Below are positions 16,823 to 26,202 of a stretch of 64,000 nucleotides of DNA, piece by piece (position 1 is the stretch's first letter; the number at the start of each line of letters is the position of its first letter). This DNA comes from Dyella japonica A8 (GTDB lineage Bacteria > Pseudomonadota > Gammaproteobacteria > Xanthomonadales > Rhodanobacteraceae), in the NCBI RefSeq assembly GCF_000725385.1, contig NZ_CP008884.1, positions 4,340,001 through 4,404,000 of the forward strand, written 5' to 3'. Made by a program: the position numbers and the translations under genes. Under the pieces are notes generated by a model that was not told the DNA's origin, made no database searches, and saw nothing but the letters and a program-made list of their open reading frames with translations.

Positions 16823-18538
16823 TCAGAACTCCTTCCAGGAACCGGCGTCAGCCGATTCCGTGCGGGTGGCGGGACGCGGTGCCGGCACATTCGAGCTGCG
16901 CACGGCGGCGAACACCGCTTCGGCTTCGGCCATCACCGACTGCCCGCGCGCCTTCTCGGTCGCGACGTCGGAACCGCCTTCGCCCAACTGGAAGAAGCTG
17001 ACCTGTCGGGCCAGTTCACCCGCCTGCTCCTGCATGGCGCGGGCAGCGGCGGCGGCCTCTTCCACCAGCGCGGCGTTCTGCTGGGTCATTTCGTCCATCT
17101 GCAGCACGGCATGGTTCACCTGGTCGATGCCGGCGGACTGTTCCTGTGAGGCGGCGGCGATCTCGGCCACGATGTCGGTGACCTTCTTCACGCTGTCGAC
17201 GATGTCGGCCAGCGCCTTGCCCGACTGGTCCACCAGCGACGAACCGGCGCGCACCTTCTCCGCGCTGTCGTTGATGAGGCCCTTGATCTCCTTCGCCGCA
17301 CCCGCGCTGCGCTGGGCGAGGTTGCGCACTTCCGTCGCCACCACCGCGAAGCCGCGGCCCTGCTCGCCGGCACGCGCGGCCTCGACGGCGGCGTTGAGCG
17401 CCAGCAGGTTGGTCTGGAAGGCGATCTCGTCGATGAGGCTGACGATGTCGGAGATCTTGCGGCTGGATTCGTTGATCTCGCGCATGGCCGCGCTGGCCTG
17501 CGAGGCCACCTCGCCACCATGTTCGGCCTGGCGGCGCGTGGCACTGGCGAGCTGGTTGGCGTGGCTGGCGTTCTCGGCGTTCTGCTTCACGGTGGAGGTC
17601 ATCTCCTCCATCGACGAGGCGGTTTCTTCCAGGCTCGAGGCCTGTTCCTGCGTGCGCTGGCTCAGGTCGTCGTTGCCGCGGGCGATCTGCTGCGCGGCGG
17701 AGCTGACGGAGCCGGCGCCATGACGCACTTCGCCGACGATGCTGCCCAGGCGCTCATCCATCGTGCGCAGGGCATCGAGCAACTCGCCCAGTTCGTCCTT
17801 GCGGGTGGTGGCGATCTTGTGGCCCAGCTTGCCGCCGGCGATGGCGTGGGCGACCTTCACGGCAACACCCAGCGTGCTCAGGATGGAGCGCATGAGCAGC
17901 ACGGCCATCACTGTGGCGATCATCAGGCCCAGCAGCAGCGCGATGATGCTGACCGTGCGCACGAGATGGAAACGCGCGACCTGTGCGTCATAGATCTGCT
18001 TGGCGTCGGCACGCTGTGCCTCGACCAGTTTGCTCAACGCGTCCTCGCGCTGGATCATGAGCGGGCGCACCTGCATTTCCAGCAGTTCGCTCGCGCCGGT
18101 GTCACCCTGGTTCAGCGCGTCGACCATCGAGGACAGCGCGTCGGCGTAGTCCGCGTCGGTGGACTTCCAGTCGTCGTACAGCTTCTTGACCGCCGGGCTC
18201 ATCGGCGTGGCGGCAAGCTGCTTCTTCAGCGCCGCCATGCTGACGCGGAGCTTTTCGTATTCGGCCAGCTTGGCCTTGACCTGGTCGGGCTTGCCCACCA
18301 GCGTGGCCGACTCACCCAGCAGGATGAAGGACATCAGGTGACGCTCGGTGACCTGGGCGACCATCTGGGCCGGCAGGATCTCTTCGTCATAGATCTTGCC
18401 CATGCCGTCGTTCTGCTGCTGCATGGAGCCGATACCGATCACCGCACCGGCGATCAGCATCAGGCCCAGCAGGCCGAACACCGCGCGCAGGCGGTTACGG
18501 ACGGAGAGTTCGGGGGCTTTCAGTGCGAACTTCTTCAT
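16823..18538 (-). CDS. methyl-accepting chemotaxis protein, four-helix-bundle sensor
   Basis: A 571-residue transmembrane receptor. TM1 lies at about 15-37, a periplasmic four-helix-bundle (Tar-like, 4HB_MCP) sensor at about 38-195, and TM2 at about 197-218. HAMP lies at about 220-275 and the long coiled-coil signalling domain has the tip [39 protein letters not shown]. Methylation regions with EE pairs are present ([14 protein letters not shown]). It ends SWKEF, a xWxxF pentapeptide of the type that tethers CheR/CheB. The ligand is not predictable. Confidence 0.95.
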   Translation of the reverse strand: MKKFALKAPELSVRNRLRAVFGLLGLMLIAGAVIGIGSMQQQNDGMGKIYDEEILPAQMVAQVTERHLMSFILLGESATLVGKPDQVKAKLAEYEKLRVSMAALKKQLAATPMSPAVKKLYDDWKSTDADYADALSSMVDALNQGDTGASELLEMQVRPLMIQREDALSKLVEAQRADAKQIYDAQVARFHLVRTVSIIALLLGLMIATVMAVLLMRSILSTLGVAVKVAHAIAGGKLGHKIATTRKDELGELLDALRTMDERLGSIVGEVRHGAGSVSSAAQQIARGNDDLSQRTQEQASSLEETASSMEEMTSTVKQNAENASHANQLASATRRQAEHGGEVASQASAAMREINESSRKISDIVSLIDEIAFQTNLLALNAAVEAARAGEQGRGFAVVATEVRNLAQRSAGAAKEIKGLINDSAEKVRAGSSLVDQSGKALADIVDSVKKVTDIVAEIAAASQEQSAGIDQVNHAVLQMDEMTQQNAALVEEAAAAARAMQEQAGELARQVSFFQLGEGGSDVATEKARGQSVMAEAEAVFAAVRSSNVPAPRPATRTESADAGSWKEF

Positions 18539-18564
18539 GTTGATTCCACTTCCTGCTCTATCGT

Positions 18565-19071
18565 TCAGGCCACGGCTTTGACATCGGAGGCAGCCGGCAG
18601 CGCCGCCTCAAGCATCTGTGCATCCTGGGGCTGCAACAGCTTGTCCACGTCCAGCAGCAGCACCATGCGCTCGCCGGCGGAGGTCAACCCCTTGAGGTAT
18701 TCGGTATCCACGGTGGTGCCCATGTCCGGCACCGGGCGGACGGCGTCCGCCGCCACGTCCAGCACGTCGGAGACGGCATCGACCACCACGCCGAAATTGC
18801 GGCCGGCCACGGTGATGATCACGGTGACGGTGGTGGCGCCGTAGGCTTCGCGCTCCAGGCCGAAACGCAGGCGCATGTCGATCACCGGCACGATCGCGCC
18901 GCGCAGATTGAGCACGCCCAGCACGTAGTGCGGCGCCTGCGGAATGCGCGTGACCGGCGTCCAGCCACGGATCTCGCGGACGGCCAGGATGTCGATGCCG
19001 TATTCCTCGTGGGCGAGGTTGACGGTGAGGTACTGCGACTGGAGCGCCTCGCTCCGGGGGTTATCGGACAT
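18565..19071 (-). CDS. cheW: chemotaxis coupling protein
   Basis: Links receptors to CheA in the signalling array. A 168-residue CheW domain protein with [51 protein letters not shown] (the conserved NLRG(A)IVPVID core) and [12 protein letters not shown]. It sits between two receptor genes in the operon. The related CheW-like protein at 30601-31062 belongs to the flagellar locus and is more divergent. Confidence 0.95.
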   Translation of the reverse strand: MSDNPRSEALQSQYLTVNLAHEEYGIDILAVREIRGWTPVTRIPQAPHYVLGVLNLRGAIVPVIDMRLRFGLEREAYGATTVTVIITVAGRNFGVVVDAVSDVLDVAADAVRPVPDMGTTVDTEYLKGLTSAGERMVLLLDVDKLLQPQDAQMLEAALPAASDVKAVA

Positions 19072-19186
19072 GTTCGCCTCGTGGTCGGGGCCAGTTGAGA
19101 GGCCCCCTATCGATGTCTGGATCGGCGGTGGGCGGGGAAACTTGAGGGAAATGCACGTTTTCGGCAGGGCGCTGGGTCATCCCCTT

Positions 19187-19312
19187 GTAGGAGCGCACTT
19201 GTGCGCGACCGCAACCTCACGACTCGCCCGCCACGCCTGTTGGGACCAGCCGCGAAGGCCAGCCTCCGCGTTCCACTCCGGCGGGACGGTCGCGCACAAG
19301 TGCGCTCCTACC
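19187..19312. repeat. family B repeat pair, long spacer variant
   Basis: GTAGGAGCGCACTTGTGCGC...GACCG and inverted CGGTCGCGCACAAGTGCGCT...CCTAC enclose about 75 bases. It uses ACTTGT at the core where the other family B copies have ACCCTGT. It lies between a receptor gene and cheW in the operon. Confidence 0.85.
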
Positions 19313-19327
19313 TAGGGTTTCGGCGGA

Positions 19328-21010
19328 TCAGAACTCGCTCCAACCTCCGACAGCGACGGGGGCAGGCCCAGCCTCCGCGTTCCGGACTGCCGGGGTCGGC
19401 CTGGCCCGGGCGTGCGCGACGGGTGCCACCGCATTCCCCTCGATCTGGAAAAACCGCACCTGCGCCGCCAACTGGTCCGCCTGCTCCTGCATGGCGCGGG
19501 CCGCGGCGGCAGCCTCTTCCACCAGCGCCGCGTTCTGCTGGGTGGCCTCGTCCATCTGCATCACGGCGCGGTTCACCTGGTCGATGCCGGAGGACTGCTC
19601 CTGTGCGGCGGCGGCGATCTCGGCCACGATATCGGTCACGCGTTTGACGCTGTCGACGATGCCGGCCAGCGCCTGGCCCGATTCATCCACCAGCACCGAG
19701 CCGGCCTGCACTTTCTCCACGGTGTCGCCGATCAGCGCCTTGATCTCCTTCGCCGCGGTCGCACTGCGCTGGGCAAGGTGGCGCACTTCCCCGGCCACCA
19801 CCGCGAAGCCGCGGCCCTGCTCACCGGCCCGCGCGGCCTCGACGGCGGCGTTGAGCGCCAGCAGGTTGGTCTGGAAGGCGATCTCGTCGATCAGCTGCAC
19901 GATGTCGGTGATCTGGCGGCTCGCGCCTTCGATCTCGCGCATGGCGTGGCTGGTGCGCCCTGCCACGTCGCCTCCGCGCTCCGCCTGGGCGCGTGCGCTG
20001 CGGGCAAGCTGGTCGGCATGGCTGGCGTTGTCGGCGCTCTGGCGCACGATGGAGGTCATTTCCTCCATGGACGCAGCGGTTTCCTCCAGGCTCGACGCCT
20101 GCTCCTGCGTGCGATGGGACAGATCGTCATTGCCACGGGAGATCTGCTGCGCCGCCGTCGACACCCGCTGCGAGCCCTGCTGCACCCCGTGCACGATTTC
20201 CACCAGCTTCGCGCGCATGCGCTGCAGCGCATCGAGCATGCTGCCCGGTGCGAAGGTGTTGCCGTCGTCCCCCGCGCCGAGGTCGCCCTCAGCAATGCGT
20301 TCGGCCATGGCGAGCGCGAACCCCGGTTCGCCGCCGATGCTCTGGCGGATGCTGCGCATGGACTGCCACACCACGCCGATCACCAGCAGGCCCACCAGCA
20401 AGGCACGCAGCAGGCTGCCTTCCAGCATCTGGCGGAACTGGGCGTCGATGTCGGCGAAATACGCACCCGTGCCCATGTGCAGGTCCCACGGCTTGAACCA
20501 CTCGCTATAGGAGATCTTGGGCACGATCTTCTTGTCCGGCGGCATCGGCCACACGTACTCGGTGATGCCCGAACCCTGCGCGCGGTCGATCTGCTGAATC
20601 ATCTGCCAGATCGGCTTGCCATCCGGGTCCTTGTCGTCGATCACGTTCTTCCCTTCCTTCTCGGGCAGGAAGGCGTGCACGTGCATGACAAAGTTGGAGT
20701 CGAACACGAACACGTAGCCGGACCCGCCATTGCCCCAGCGCATCGCGCGGATCACGGCGAAGGTGCGGCGCTTGGCTTCCTCGTCGCTGAACTCACCCGC
20801 CTGGGCGCGATCGTGGAAGCTCTGCGCTACGGCCACGGCGGCAGCGACATGGTCGCGCAACGCGTGCACGCGCGCCTCCATCTGCAGGCGGCGGCTGTCG
20901 ATGGCCGAGATGACGGTGAGTGTCACCAACCCGGCGATCACAAACGCAATGACCATCCACACCTTGGCCGCGAGGCTGAGGCGATCGATGAACTTCAAGG
21001 GAGACTTCAT
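19328..21010 (-). CDS. methyl-accepting chemotaxis protein with single Cache sensor
   Basis: A 560-residue receptor. TM1 lies at about 15-35 and the periplasmic sensor at about 36-190, with [33 protein letters not shown] and [15 protein letters not shown]. These are typical of the single-Cache (sCache_2) fold that binds small organic acids or amines. TM2 is at about 193-210, followed by HAMP and a signalling domain with [39 protein letters not shown]. It ends GGWSEF, again a WxxF tether. Its signalling half is nearly the same as that of the receptor at 16823-18538. Confidence 0.95.
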   Translation of the reverse strand: MKSPLKFIDRLSLAAKVWMVIAFVIAGLVTLTVISAIDSRRLQMEARVHALRDHVAAAVAVAQSFHDRAQAGEFSDEEAKRRTFAVIRAMRWGNGGSGYVFVFDSNFVMHVHAFLPEKEGKNVIDDKDPDGKPIWQMIQQIDRAQGSGITEYVWPMPPDKKIVPKISYSEWFKPWDLHMGTGAYFADIDAQFRQMLEGSLLRALLVGLLVIGVVWQSMRSIRQSIGGEPGFALAMAERIAEGDLGAGDDGNTFAPGSMLDALQRMRAKLVEIVHGVQQGSQRVSTAAQQISRGNDDLSHRTQEQASSLEETAASMEEMTSIVRQSADNASHADQLARSARAQAERGGDVAGRTSHAMREIEGASRQITDIVQLIDEIAFQTNLLALNAAVEAARAGEQGRGFAVVAGEVRHLAQRSATAAKEIKALIGDTVEKVQAGSVLVDESGQALAGIVDSVKRVTDIVAEIAAAAQEQSSGIDQVNRAVMQMDEATQQNAALVEEAAAAARAMQEQADQLAAQVRFFQIEGNAVAPVAHARARPTPAVRNAEAGPAPVAVGGWSEF

Positions 21011-21075
21011 GGGGGACCTTCAGAATGAAAGGGCGGCTCTGCGATTGCCCGGATTCATTCCCTGCATTGCACTGA

Positions 21076-21094
21076 CGCCGGCCGCAGGCCGGCG
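21076..21094. other. perfect GC hairpin between cheA and receptor
   Basis: CGCCGGCC / GGCCGGCG, 8-bp perfect stem with a GCA loop. It may slow decay or transcription between the two genes; no T tract follows. Confidence 0.4.
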
Positions 21095-21145
21095 TACCGC
21101 GGCTTCCCGTCGCGGCTTGGTCATCTGATCGTGGCTTGGTTTTTG

Positions 21146-21286
21146 CCGTCATTCCCGCAAAAGCGGGAAGCGCTCCTCAACAGCCAGACGGTTGATCATC
21201 CAGTGACTTGGGACGACACGCGGAAAGTCACTGGATCCCTGCTTGACCAGCTTCGCTGTTGTGAAGCTCCTCGCAGGGATGACGAA
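21146..21286. repeat. family A repeat pair with extended loops
   Basis: CGTCATTCCCGCAAAAGCGG... and its inverted partner ...CTGGATCCCTGC with the CAGCTTCGCTGTTGTGAAGC insertion before GCAGGGATGACG. Located inside the che operon between cheA and the Cache receptor. Confidence 0.85.
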
Positions 21287-21312
21287 TGGGCAGTGTTATG
21301 GGAGCCGTGAAA

Positions 21313-23295
21313 TCACGCCGCCTTGCGGCGCCCCTGCATACGGACCAGCCCGGCAATATCGACGATCAGCGCCACCGAGCCATCGGCAAGAATGGTGGCG
21401 CCGGAGACGCCCTGCACGCGCCGGTAATTGGCCTCAAGCGACTTCACCACGGCCTGCTGCTGGCCGATCAGGCCGTCGACGAACAGGCCTACGCGCGTGC
21501 CGTCGCCTTCGACGACCACCATCAGGCCCTGATCGATCGCCTGAATCGCGCCTTCGCAGCCAAACGCGTCGTGCAGCCGGATGACCGGGAGGTATTCGCC
21601 ACGGAAGCGGAACAGCTCGCCACCGTTCGCCAGGCTGCGCACCGCTTCGGCGCGCAGCTGCACCGACTCGACGATGGACACCAGCGGCACGATGTAACGC
21701 TCCTCGCCCACCGCGGCGGTCAGGCCGTCGATGATCGCCAGCGTCAGCGGCAGGGTGATGGTGAACACGCTGCCCTTGCCCTGCGTGCTGCGGATGGTGA
21801 CCGTACCGCCAAGATCCGACACGTTACGGCGCACCACGTCCATGCCCACGCCACGTCCGGACAGATCCGTGGTGACCGCGGCGGTGGAGAAGCCCGGCTG
21901 GAAGATGAGTTCCGCCACGGCCTCATCGCTCATGCCTTCGCCAGTGCTGATGATGCCGCGCTGGATCGCCTTGTTGACGATGGCATCGCGGTTGAGGCCG
22001 GCGCCGTCGTCGGAGACTTCCACCACGATGTTGCCGCCACGATGCGAAGCCTGCAGGGTGAGCGTGCCGGTATCGCCCTTGCCGGCAGCGCGGCGCTTGT
22101 CCGGCGTTTCCAGGCCGTGGTCGATGGCGTTGCGCACCAGGTGCACCATCGGGTCGCCGATCTTCTCCAGCACCGTCTTGTCCAGCTCGGTCTGTTCGCC
22201 GATCAGCTCCAGCTTCACCTGCTTGCCGAGTTTCTGGCTGATGTCGCGCACCATGCGCGGGAAACGGTTGAACACGGAAGCGATGGGCAGCATGCGGATG
22301 CCCATGACGCTTTCCTGCAGCTCGCGCGTGTGGCGCGCCAGCTGGGCCAGGCCCTGTTCGAGCAGGGCCAGCCGCGAGGCGTCGATGTCGCCTTCGCGGA
22401 AGGTGTCGAGCATGGACTGGGTAATCACCAGCTCGCCCACCAGGTTGATCAGTCCATCGATCTTGTCGATCGACACGCGGACGGAGCTGGACTCGGCACT
22501 CGCTTCGCGCTGGGCGCGCGCGGCGCCCGCATCGGCAACGGGCGCCGCCGGAGCAGGCACGGCCACGGGTGCGGGCGCGACGTCGGCCACCACATGCCTG
22601 GCTTCGATCTCAAGGTCGCACTCGTCTTCCACCCAGTCGAACACGCCGCTGATGTCAGCGCGCTTGACCGGGCCCTTCAGTTCGATGGTCCAGCCGAGAT
22701 GACACTCGGTGGGGTCCAGCGCGGCAAACGTCGGCAGGCGGTCGAACGACGGCGTGACCTGCAGCTCGCCAAGCCCGGCGAGTTCGCGGATGAGGCGCAG
22801 CGGCTCGTTGCCGCCGGCAAGCATGCCGGCGTGCGGACGAAAGCGGACGGTCCACGCATCGGCCTGGTCCGCGTTGCGTCGCGCCTGCACGGCCGCGGCA
22901 GGAACGCCACGGCCCATGGCCGCGGCCAGCTCGGCACGCAGCCCTTCGGCCACGGCATCGTTGAGCGGCTCGCCGGCCTGCGCGCGGGCGAACATGCCGC
23001 GCAGGCAGTCCACCGTCCGCAGCAGCAATTCGATGATGGTGCCGTCGATGGCGCGCTTGCCGCCACGCACTTCGTCGAGCAGCGACTCGGCCTCATGGGT
23101 GAACGAGGACATCTCCGGGAAGCCGAAGGTGGCCGCACCACCCTTGATCGAATGGGCGGCGCGGAAAATGGTGTGCACCAGCTCCGCATCACCGCCTTCG
23201 TCCAGCGCGAGCAGCGACGACTCCATCGTGTCGAGCCCTTCCAGACTCTCCTCGATGAACACCTGTTGGAACTGCGCCAGACCGGCCTTGCTCAT
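21313..23295 (-). CDS. cheA: chemotaxis histidine kinase, chemosensory operon copy
   Basis: Autophosphorylates on His48 in FRAAHSIKGGAATFG of the HPt (P1) domain and passes phosphate to CheY and CheB. 660 residues. A region at about 165-250 (WTVRFRPHAGML...GWTIELKGPVKRADI...VFDWVEDECDLEI) looks like a folded P2 domain. Dimerisation P3 starts near 285 (RVSIDKIDGLINLVGEL). The kinase P4 has HLVRNAIDHGLETP, VEVSDDGAGL and LSGRGVGMDVV. P5, the CheW-like part, ends the protein. It belongs with the adjacent receptors and CheW. A second CheA lies in the flagellar locus. Confidence 0.96.
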   Translation of the reverse strand: MSKAGLAQFQQVFIEESLEGLDTMESSLLALDEGGDAELVHTIFRAAHSIKGGAATFGFPEMSSFTHEAESLLDEVRGGKRAIDGTIIELLLRTVDCLRGMFARAQAGEPLNDAVAEGLRAELAAAMGRGVPAAAVQARRNADQADAWTVRFRPHAGMLAGGNEPLRLIRELAGLGELQVTPSFDRLPTFAALDPTECHLGWTIELKGPVKRADISGVFDWVEDECDLEIEARHVVADVAPAPVAVPAPAAPVADAGAARAQREASAESSSVRVSIDKIDGLINLVGELVITQSMLDTFREGDIDASRLALLEQGLAQLARHTRELQESVMGIRMLPIASVFNRFPRMVRDISQKLGKQVKLELIGEQTELDKTVLEKIGDPMVHLVRNAIDHGLETPDKRRAAGKGDTGTLTLQASHRGGNIVVEVSDDGAGLNRDAIVNKAIQRGIISTGEGMSDEAVAELIFQPGFSTAAVTTDLSGRGVGMDVVRRNVSDLGGTVTIRSTQGKGSVFTITLPLTLAIIDGLTAAVGEERYIVPLVSIVESVQLRAEAVRSLANGGELFRFRGEYLPVIRLHDAFGCEGAIQAIDQGLMVVVEGDGTRVGLFVDGLIGQQQAVVKSLEANYRRVQGVSGATILADGSVALIVDIAGLVRMQGRRKAA

Positions 23296-23330
23296 GATGA
23301 TCTCTACTATGGGGAACGTCGTCGCTTTTG

Positions 23331-23444
23331 ACCGTCATCCCTGCGAAGGCAGGGATCCAGCGTCTTTCGGCGCCACGAGGACAGTCACTGGATCCCTGCT
23401 TGACCAGCTTCGCTGTTGTGAAGCTCCTCGCAGGGATGACGAGC
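23331..23444. repeat. family A repeat pair with extended loop, between cheY-like and cheA
   Basis: CGTCATCCCTGCGAAGGCAG... and inverted ...CTGGATCCCTGC, CAGCTTCGCTGTTGTGAAGC insertion, GCAGGGATGACG. It starts 36 bases before the cheA start codon on the minus strand. Confidence 0.85.
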
Positions 23445-23461
23445 AAAAAGATGTCGCGCTT

Positions 23462-23824
23462 TTAGCCCAGCACGCGCTTGACCGTCGCCAGCAGCTGCTC
23501 CGGATCGAACGGCTTCACCAGCCAGCCAGTGGCGCCGGCGGCCTTGCCTTCCATCTTCTTGTCCGTGTGCGACTCGGTGGTCAGCATCAGGATCGGCACG
23601 CCCTTGTAGGCCGGCAGCGTGCGCAGCTCGCGCACCATGCTGATGCCGTCCATCACCGGCATGTTCACGTCCGCCAGCACCAGGTCGAAGCTGCCGCCCT
23701 TGGCCGCATCAAGCGCCAGCTGGCCGTTCTCCGCCTCGCTCACATCGTGGCCGGCATTGCGCAGGGTGAAGGCCACCATGCCGCGCATCGAAGCCGAATC
23801 GTCAACCGCAAGAATCTTTGCCAT
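23462..23824 (-). CDS. CheY-like single-domain response regulator
   Basis: A 120-residue receiver domain. The acidic pocket is VDDS, the phosphoacceptor Asp52 is in LVLADVNMPVMDG, Thr82/83 lie in LMLTTES, and Lys104 lies in WLVKPF. Located between STAS and cheA genes it is the natural phosphate acceptor of that CheA. It lacks the FliM/CheZ-facing residues seen in the flagellar CheY, so it may serve as phosphate sink or array regulator rather than a motor switch (inference). Confidence 0.92.
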   Translation of the reverse strand: MAKILAVDDSASMRGMVAFTLRNAGHDVSEAENGQLALDAAKGGSFDLVLADVNMPVMDGISMVRELRTLPAYKGVPILMLTTESHTDKKMEGKAAGATGWLVKPFDPEQLLATVKRVLG

Positions 23825-23838
23825 CTTCCACCTCAGTT

Positions 23839-24156
23839 TCAGGCCGGCATCGGTGCCGGCAATTCCAGAGCCTGTGCGAGGCCGAGCACGCCGGCCGCAT
23901 CACGCATGACATCGCTCACTCCCAGCCACGCGGGCGACTGGCCACGCGCCGTCGCCTCGCGACGGAACGCCACCAGCAGCTGCAGCGCGGCGGTATCCAC
24001 GCGCTCCACGGCGGCGCCGTCGAGCTGCGCGGCGGGCGCGTCGAACGCCTCGATCAGTTCGGCCTTGACGTCGGCCACGCTGCCGAGCCGGAAGTCGGCC
24101 GGCAACGCGATCACGCGTGCCCCGCCCTTGTCCTTACCCGCCGTCTTGCTGCCCAT
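23839..24156 (-). CDS. STAS domain protein, first gene of chemotaxis operon
   Basis: A 105-residue single STAS-like domain. The switch segment reads LDGAAVERVDTAALQLLVAFRREA, where Thr follows the conserved Asp, as in MlaB-like and some antagonist proteins. A STAS gene before cheY-cheA is a recurring arrangement in proteobacterial chemosensory operons; its role is unproven. The FliA-type promoter lies 43 bases upstream of the start codon, so this is the operon's leader gene. Confidence 0.82.
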   Translation of the reverse strand: MGSKTAGKDKGGARVIALPADFRLGSVADVKAELIEAFDAPAAQLDGAAVERVDTAALQLLVAFRREATARGQSPAWLGVSDVMRDAAGVLGLAQALELPAPMPA

Positions 24157-24198
24157 CGCGTTGGTCCCACGCCCGTCCAGAGAGCGTCTACGGGTGGT

Positions 24199-24225
24199 TT
24201 ATCGGCCATGCCCCTGCCCGCTTTA
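24199..24225 (-). promoter_or_regulatory. sigma-28 (FliA) promoter of the che operon
   Basis: On the minus strand CTAAAG, then bases to a consensus GCCGATAA, giving TAAA-N15-GCCGATAA. The -10 is identical to consensus and the spacing exact. It drives the operon that starts with the STAS gene. Confidence 0.85.
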
Positions 24226-24272
24226 GCGATTCTTTGCCCGGCCGGGTGGGTTCGCGGGGGCAAAAAAGGCCC

Positions 24273-24299
24273 TAAAGTTTTCCCGGGGCCGGCCGAAGG
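24273..24299 (+). promoter_or_regulatory. sigma-28 (FliA)-like promoter of the FliK-like gene
   Basis: TAAAGTTT-N11-GCCGAAGG on the plus strand, the full -35 with correct spacing and a partly matching -10, 52 bases before the FliK-like start. It is divergent from the che promoter 50 bases away. Confidence 0.6.
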
Positions 24300-24350
24300 A
24301 CAGGGCAAGGGCGGGCGCGCGCACATCGCCCGGCCCGCAAGGAGCATCGA

Positions 24351-25493
24351 TTGATCATTCAACCCACCAGCCTCGCAGCCCTCGCCTGGGCCGGCGCCGC
24401 CTCCGGCAGTGCCGCCGAGAGCTGGCGCATCGGTACCGTGCTGTCGGCGCGCCCGCTGGGGATCAATCCCGACGGGATGATGGTGCTGCAGATCGGCGCC
24501 CTCGCCGTGGAGACGGAAGCCCCGCGCGGCCAGCTGCCCTCGCAGTTCCAAGTGCGTGTGCTGAGCACGGGCGCCCAGCCGCTGCTGGAAGTGATCGCAC
24601 CACAGACGCCCGAGCCGGCCACCCAGCTGGCCATGCGCGAGCGCCTGCCACAACAGAACGGTTACGCGCCGCTGCTCGCCACGCTGGATGCGTTGGCCCA
24701 GCGTCCGGCCCTGCGGCAGTTGCCCTCCTATCTGCGGCCGGCCCTCGCCCTGCTGGAACACGGCGTACGCACGCCGGCGGAGATCACCCGCGGCGAAGGC
24801 CTGGAAGAAGCCATCAAGCGCAGCGGCCTGTTCCTCGAATCGCAATTGGCGCAACCGCACCTCGACATGGCGGGGTTGAGCCAGGAAGACTGGAAAGGCG
24901 CCCTGCTTCGCTTGGCCAGCCTGCTCGACGACTACCTGCCATCGCGTCGCGCCACCCCATCGGCCAGTACCGAAACGCCACCGCCGCTGCAGCAGCGTGG
25001 CCTGCAGGCGCAACCACGGGCCCTGTTGCCGCTGGCCCTGCTGGAAGACGACGTCGACGCCCTGCTCACCCGTCTGCATGGCGAAGTGCACGCGGCGCTG
25101 GCGCGGGTGGAAGTGGCACAGCTCGAAGCGACCACCGCCTCCGCCTGGATGATCGAGATCCCGCTGCAGGGCGAGGAAGGTCGCGACATCCTGCAGATCC
25201 AGCTGCAACAACACGCCGACGCCGATGCCGGTTCGTCGTGGACTTTCGGCTTCGCCATCGACCTGCCGGCCCTGGGGCCCATCCAGGGCGAACTGCAACT
25301 GCGCGAACTGCGCCTCGCGGTGCGTCTGTGGGCCGAACGCGCCAGCACGGCGCATCGCCTGGAACAGCAGTTCGGCGCGCTGCGCCAGGCGCTGTCGGCG
25401 AGCGGCCTGATACTCGACCAGCTGACTTGCCAACAAGGGCTGCCGCAATCGAGCAGCCCGCACAGCGCCATCCTGCTGAGGACCACCGCATGA
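24351..25493 (+). CDS. FliK-like hook-length control family protein
   Basis: A 380-residue protein whose C-terminal half (about 245-365) matches the Flg_hook/FliK substrate-switch domain: WMIEIPLQGEEGRDILQIQL, FGFAIDLPALGPIQGELQLREL, then RLEQQFGALRQALSASGL. The N-terminal half is Pro/Leu-rich and not recognised. Start is TTG at 24351, preceded by AAGGAG. A conventional FliK is encoded at 48663-49904, so this is a second family member. It overlaps by 4 bases the orphan FlhB-C gene, a pairing that fits interaction between FliK-type and FlhB-type domains in type III export. Confidence 0.8.
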   Translation: MIIQPTSLAALAWAGAASGSAAESWRIGTVLSARPLGINPDGMMVLQIGALAVETEAPRGQLPSQFQVRVLSTGAQPLLEVIAPQTPEPATQLAMRERLPQQNGYAPLLATLDALAQRPALRQLPSYLRPALALLEHGVRTPAEITRGEGLEEAIKRSGLFLESQLAQPHLDMAGLSQEDWKGALLRLASLLDDYLPSRRATPSASTETPPPLQQRGLQAQPRALLPLALLEDDVDALLTRLHGEVHAALARVEVAQLEATTASAWMIEIPLQGEEGRDILQIQLQQHADADAGSSWTFGFAIDLPALGPIQGELQLRELRLAVRLWAERASTAHRLEQQFGALRQALSASGLILDQLTCQQGLPQSSSPHSAILLRTTA

Positions 25494-25765
25494 GCCAGGC
25501 GCTTCCTCCCGCGCGTCGGCGCGTCACGCTGCGCCTGACCGGCGGCCCCAACGATGCCGCGGCCGCGCCGGTCAGCCTACCGCCCGAGTCGCTGGAAACC
25601 CTGCTGGCACGCGCCCGCGCACTGGGCATTCCGCTCCATCAGGATCCGCAGATGGCTGCGCTGTTGGCCTCGCTGCGCCTGCGCCAGGACGTGCCAGCCA
25701 CTCTTTACGCCGCGGCAGCCGCCGTCATGGCCAGCATTTACGACGCCGCTGAAGCCGAGCACTGA
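25490..25765 (+). CDS. orphan FlhB C-terminal-domain protein (FlhX-like)
   Basis: A 91-residue soluble protein. Residues about 38-88 (LETLLARARALGIPLHQDPQ, MAALLASLRLRQDVPATLYA and AAAAVMASIYD) align with the end of FlhB in this window (SHRIPVVEAPPLARALYATT, QLDREIPSTLYVAVAQVLAY). The NPTH autocleavage site and all membrane helices of FlhB are missing, so it corresponds only to the post-cleavage fragment. H. pylori FlhX is a known protein of this type that can stand in for that fragment. Translation is coupled to the FliK-like gene (ATGA). Confidence 0.85.
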   Translation: MSQALPPARRRVTLRLTGGPNDAAAAPVSLPPESLETLLARARALGIPLHQDPQMAALLASLRLRQDVPATLYAAAAAVMASIYDAAEAEH

Positions 25766-26202
25766 TATCGGCTCGCTAAGGCACGACGCCACGCGTCAGC
25801 CTTCCCACGATGCGCCACGCCGGCACGCCCCACGCAAAATCCATGGGTGACGTTGCGGCGCGCGGACATGGCTTTCACCCATGCCATTCGACGCCAGGCA
25901 AAAGGCCGAACGATACGTAGGCCATGCGGTTGTCGTGCCGTGATTTCAAGCATCAGTGAAAGCCGACATCGCTACCAGACGAAGCGAGCGGCAATGTAGG
26001 TTGATTGCTCTTGGCTCCCGCTGCTTGCCGCACGCAGACTGCAACTGCTGACGCGCGCATCGGCAACGTTGATTTGCGACGAATGAATCCCGGCTTGTCG
26101 GGGGCTTCGCCGTGAACGCTTGTCCATACACCAACAAGAAGACTCGATGGGTGCAGGCAGCGCACGACCCAGGCGCTGCGCCCACCAGTCAAGGAAAACG
26201 CC
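25766..26202. other. intergenic region, no recognised feature
   Basis: 437 bases between the FlhX-like gene and the outer-membrane protein gene. Short frames on both strands lack ribosome binding sites. No family A or B repeat and no T-tailed hairpin were seen. AAGGA near 26189 serves the following gene. Confidence 0.5.

Noticed and set aside
21286..23331. Plus-strand open frame of 681 codons opposite cheA
   Set aside because: Shadow frame that even reads through family A repeat sequence at its end; no family match visible.
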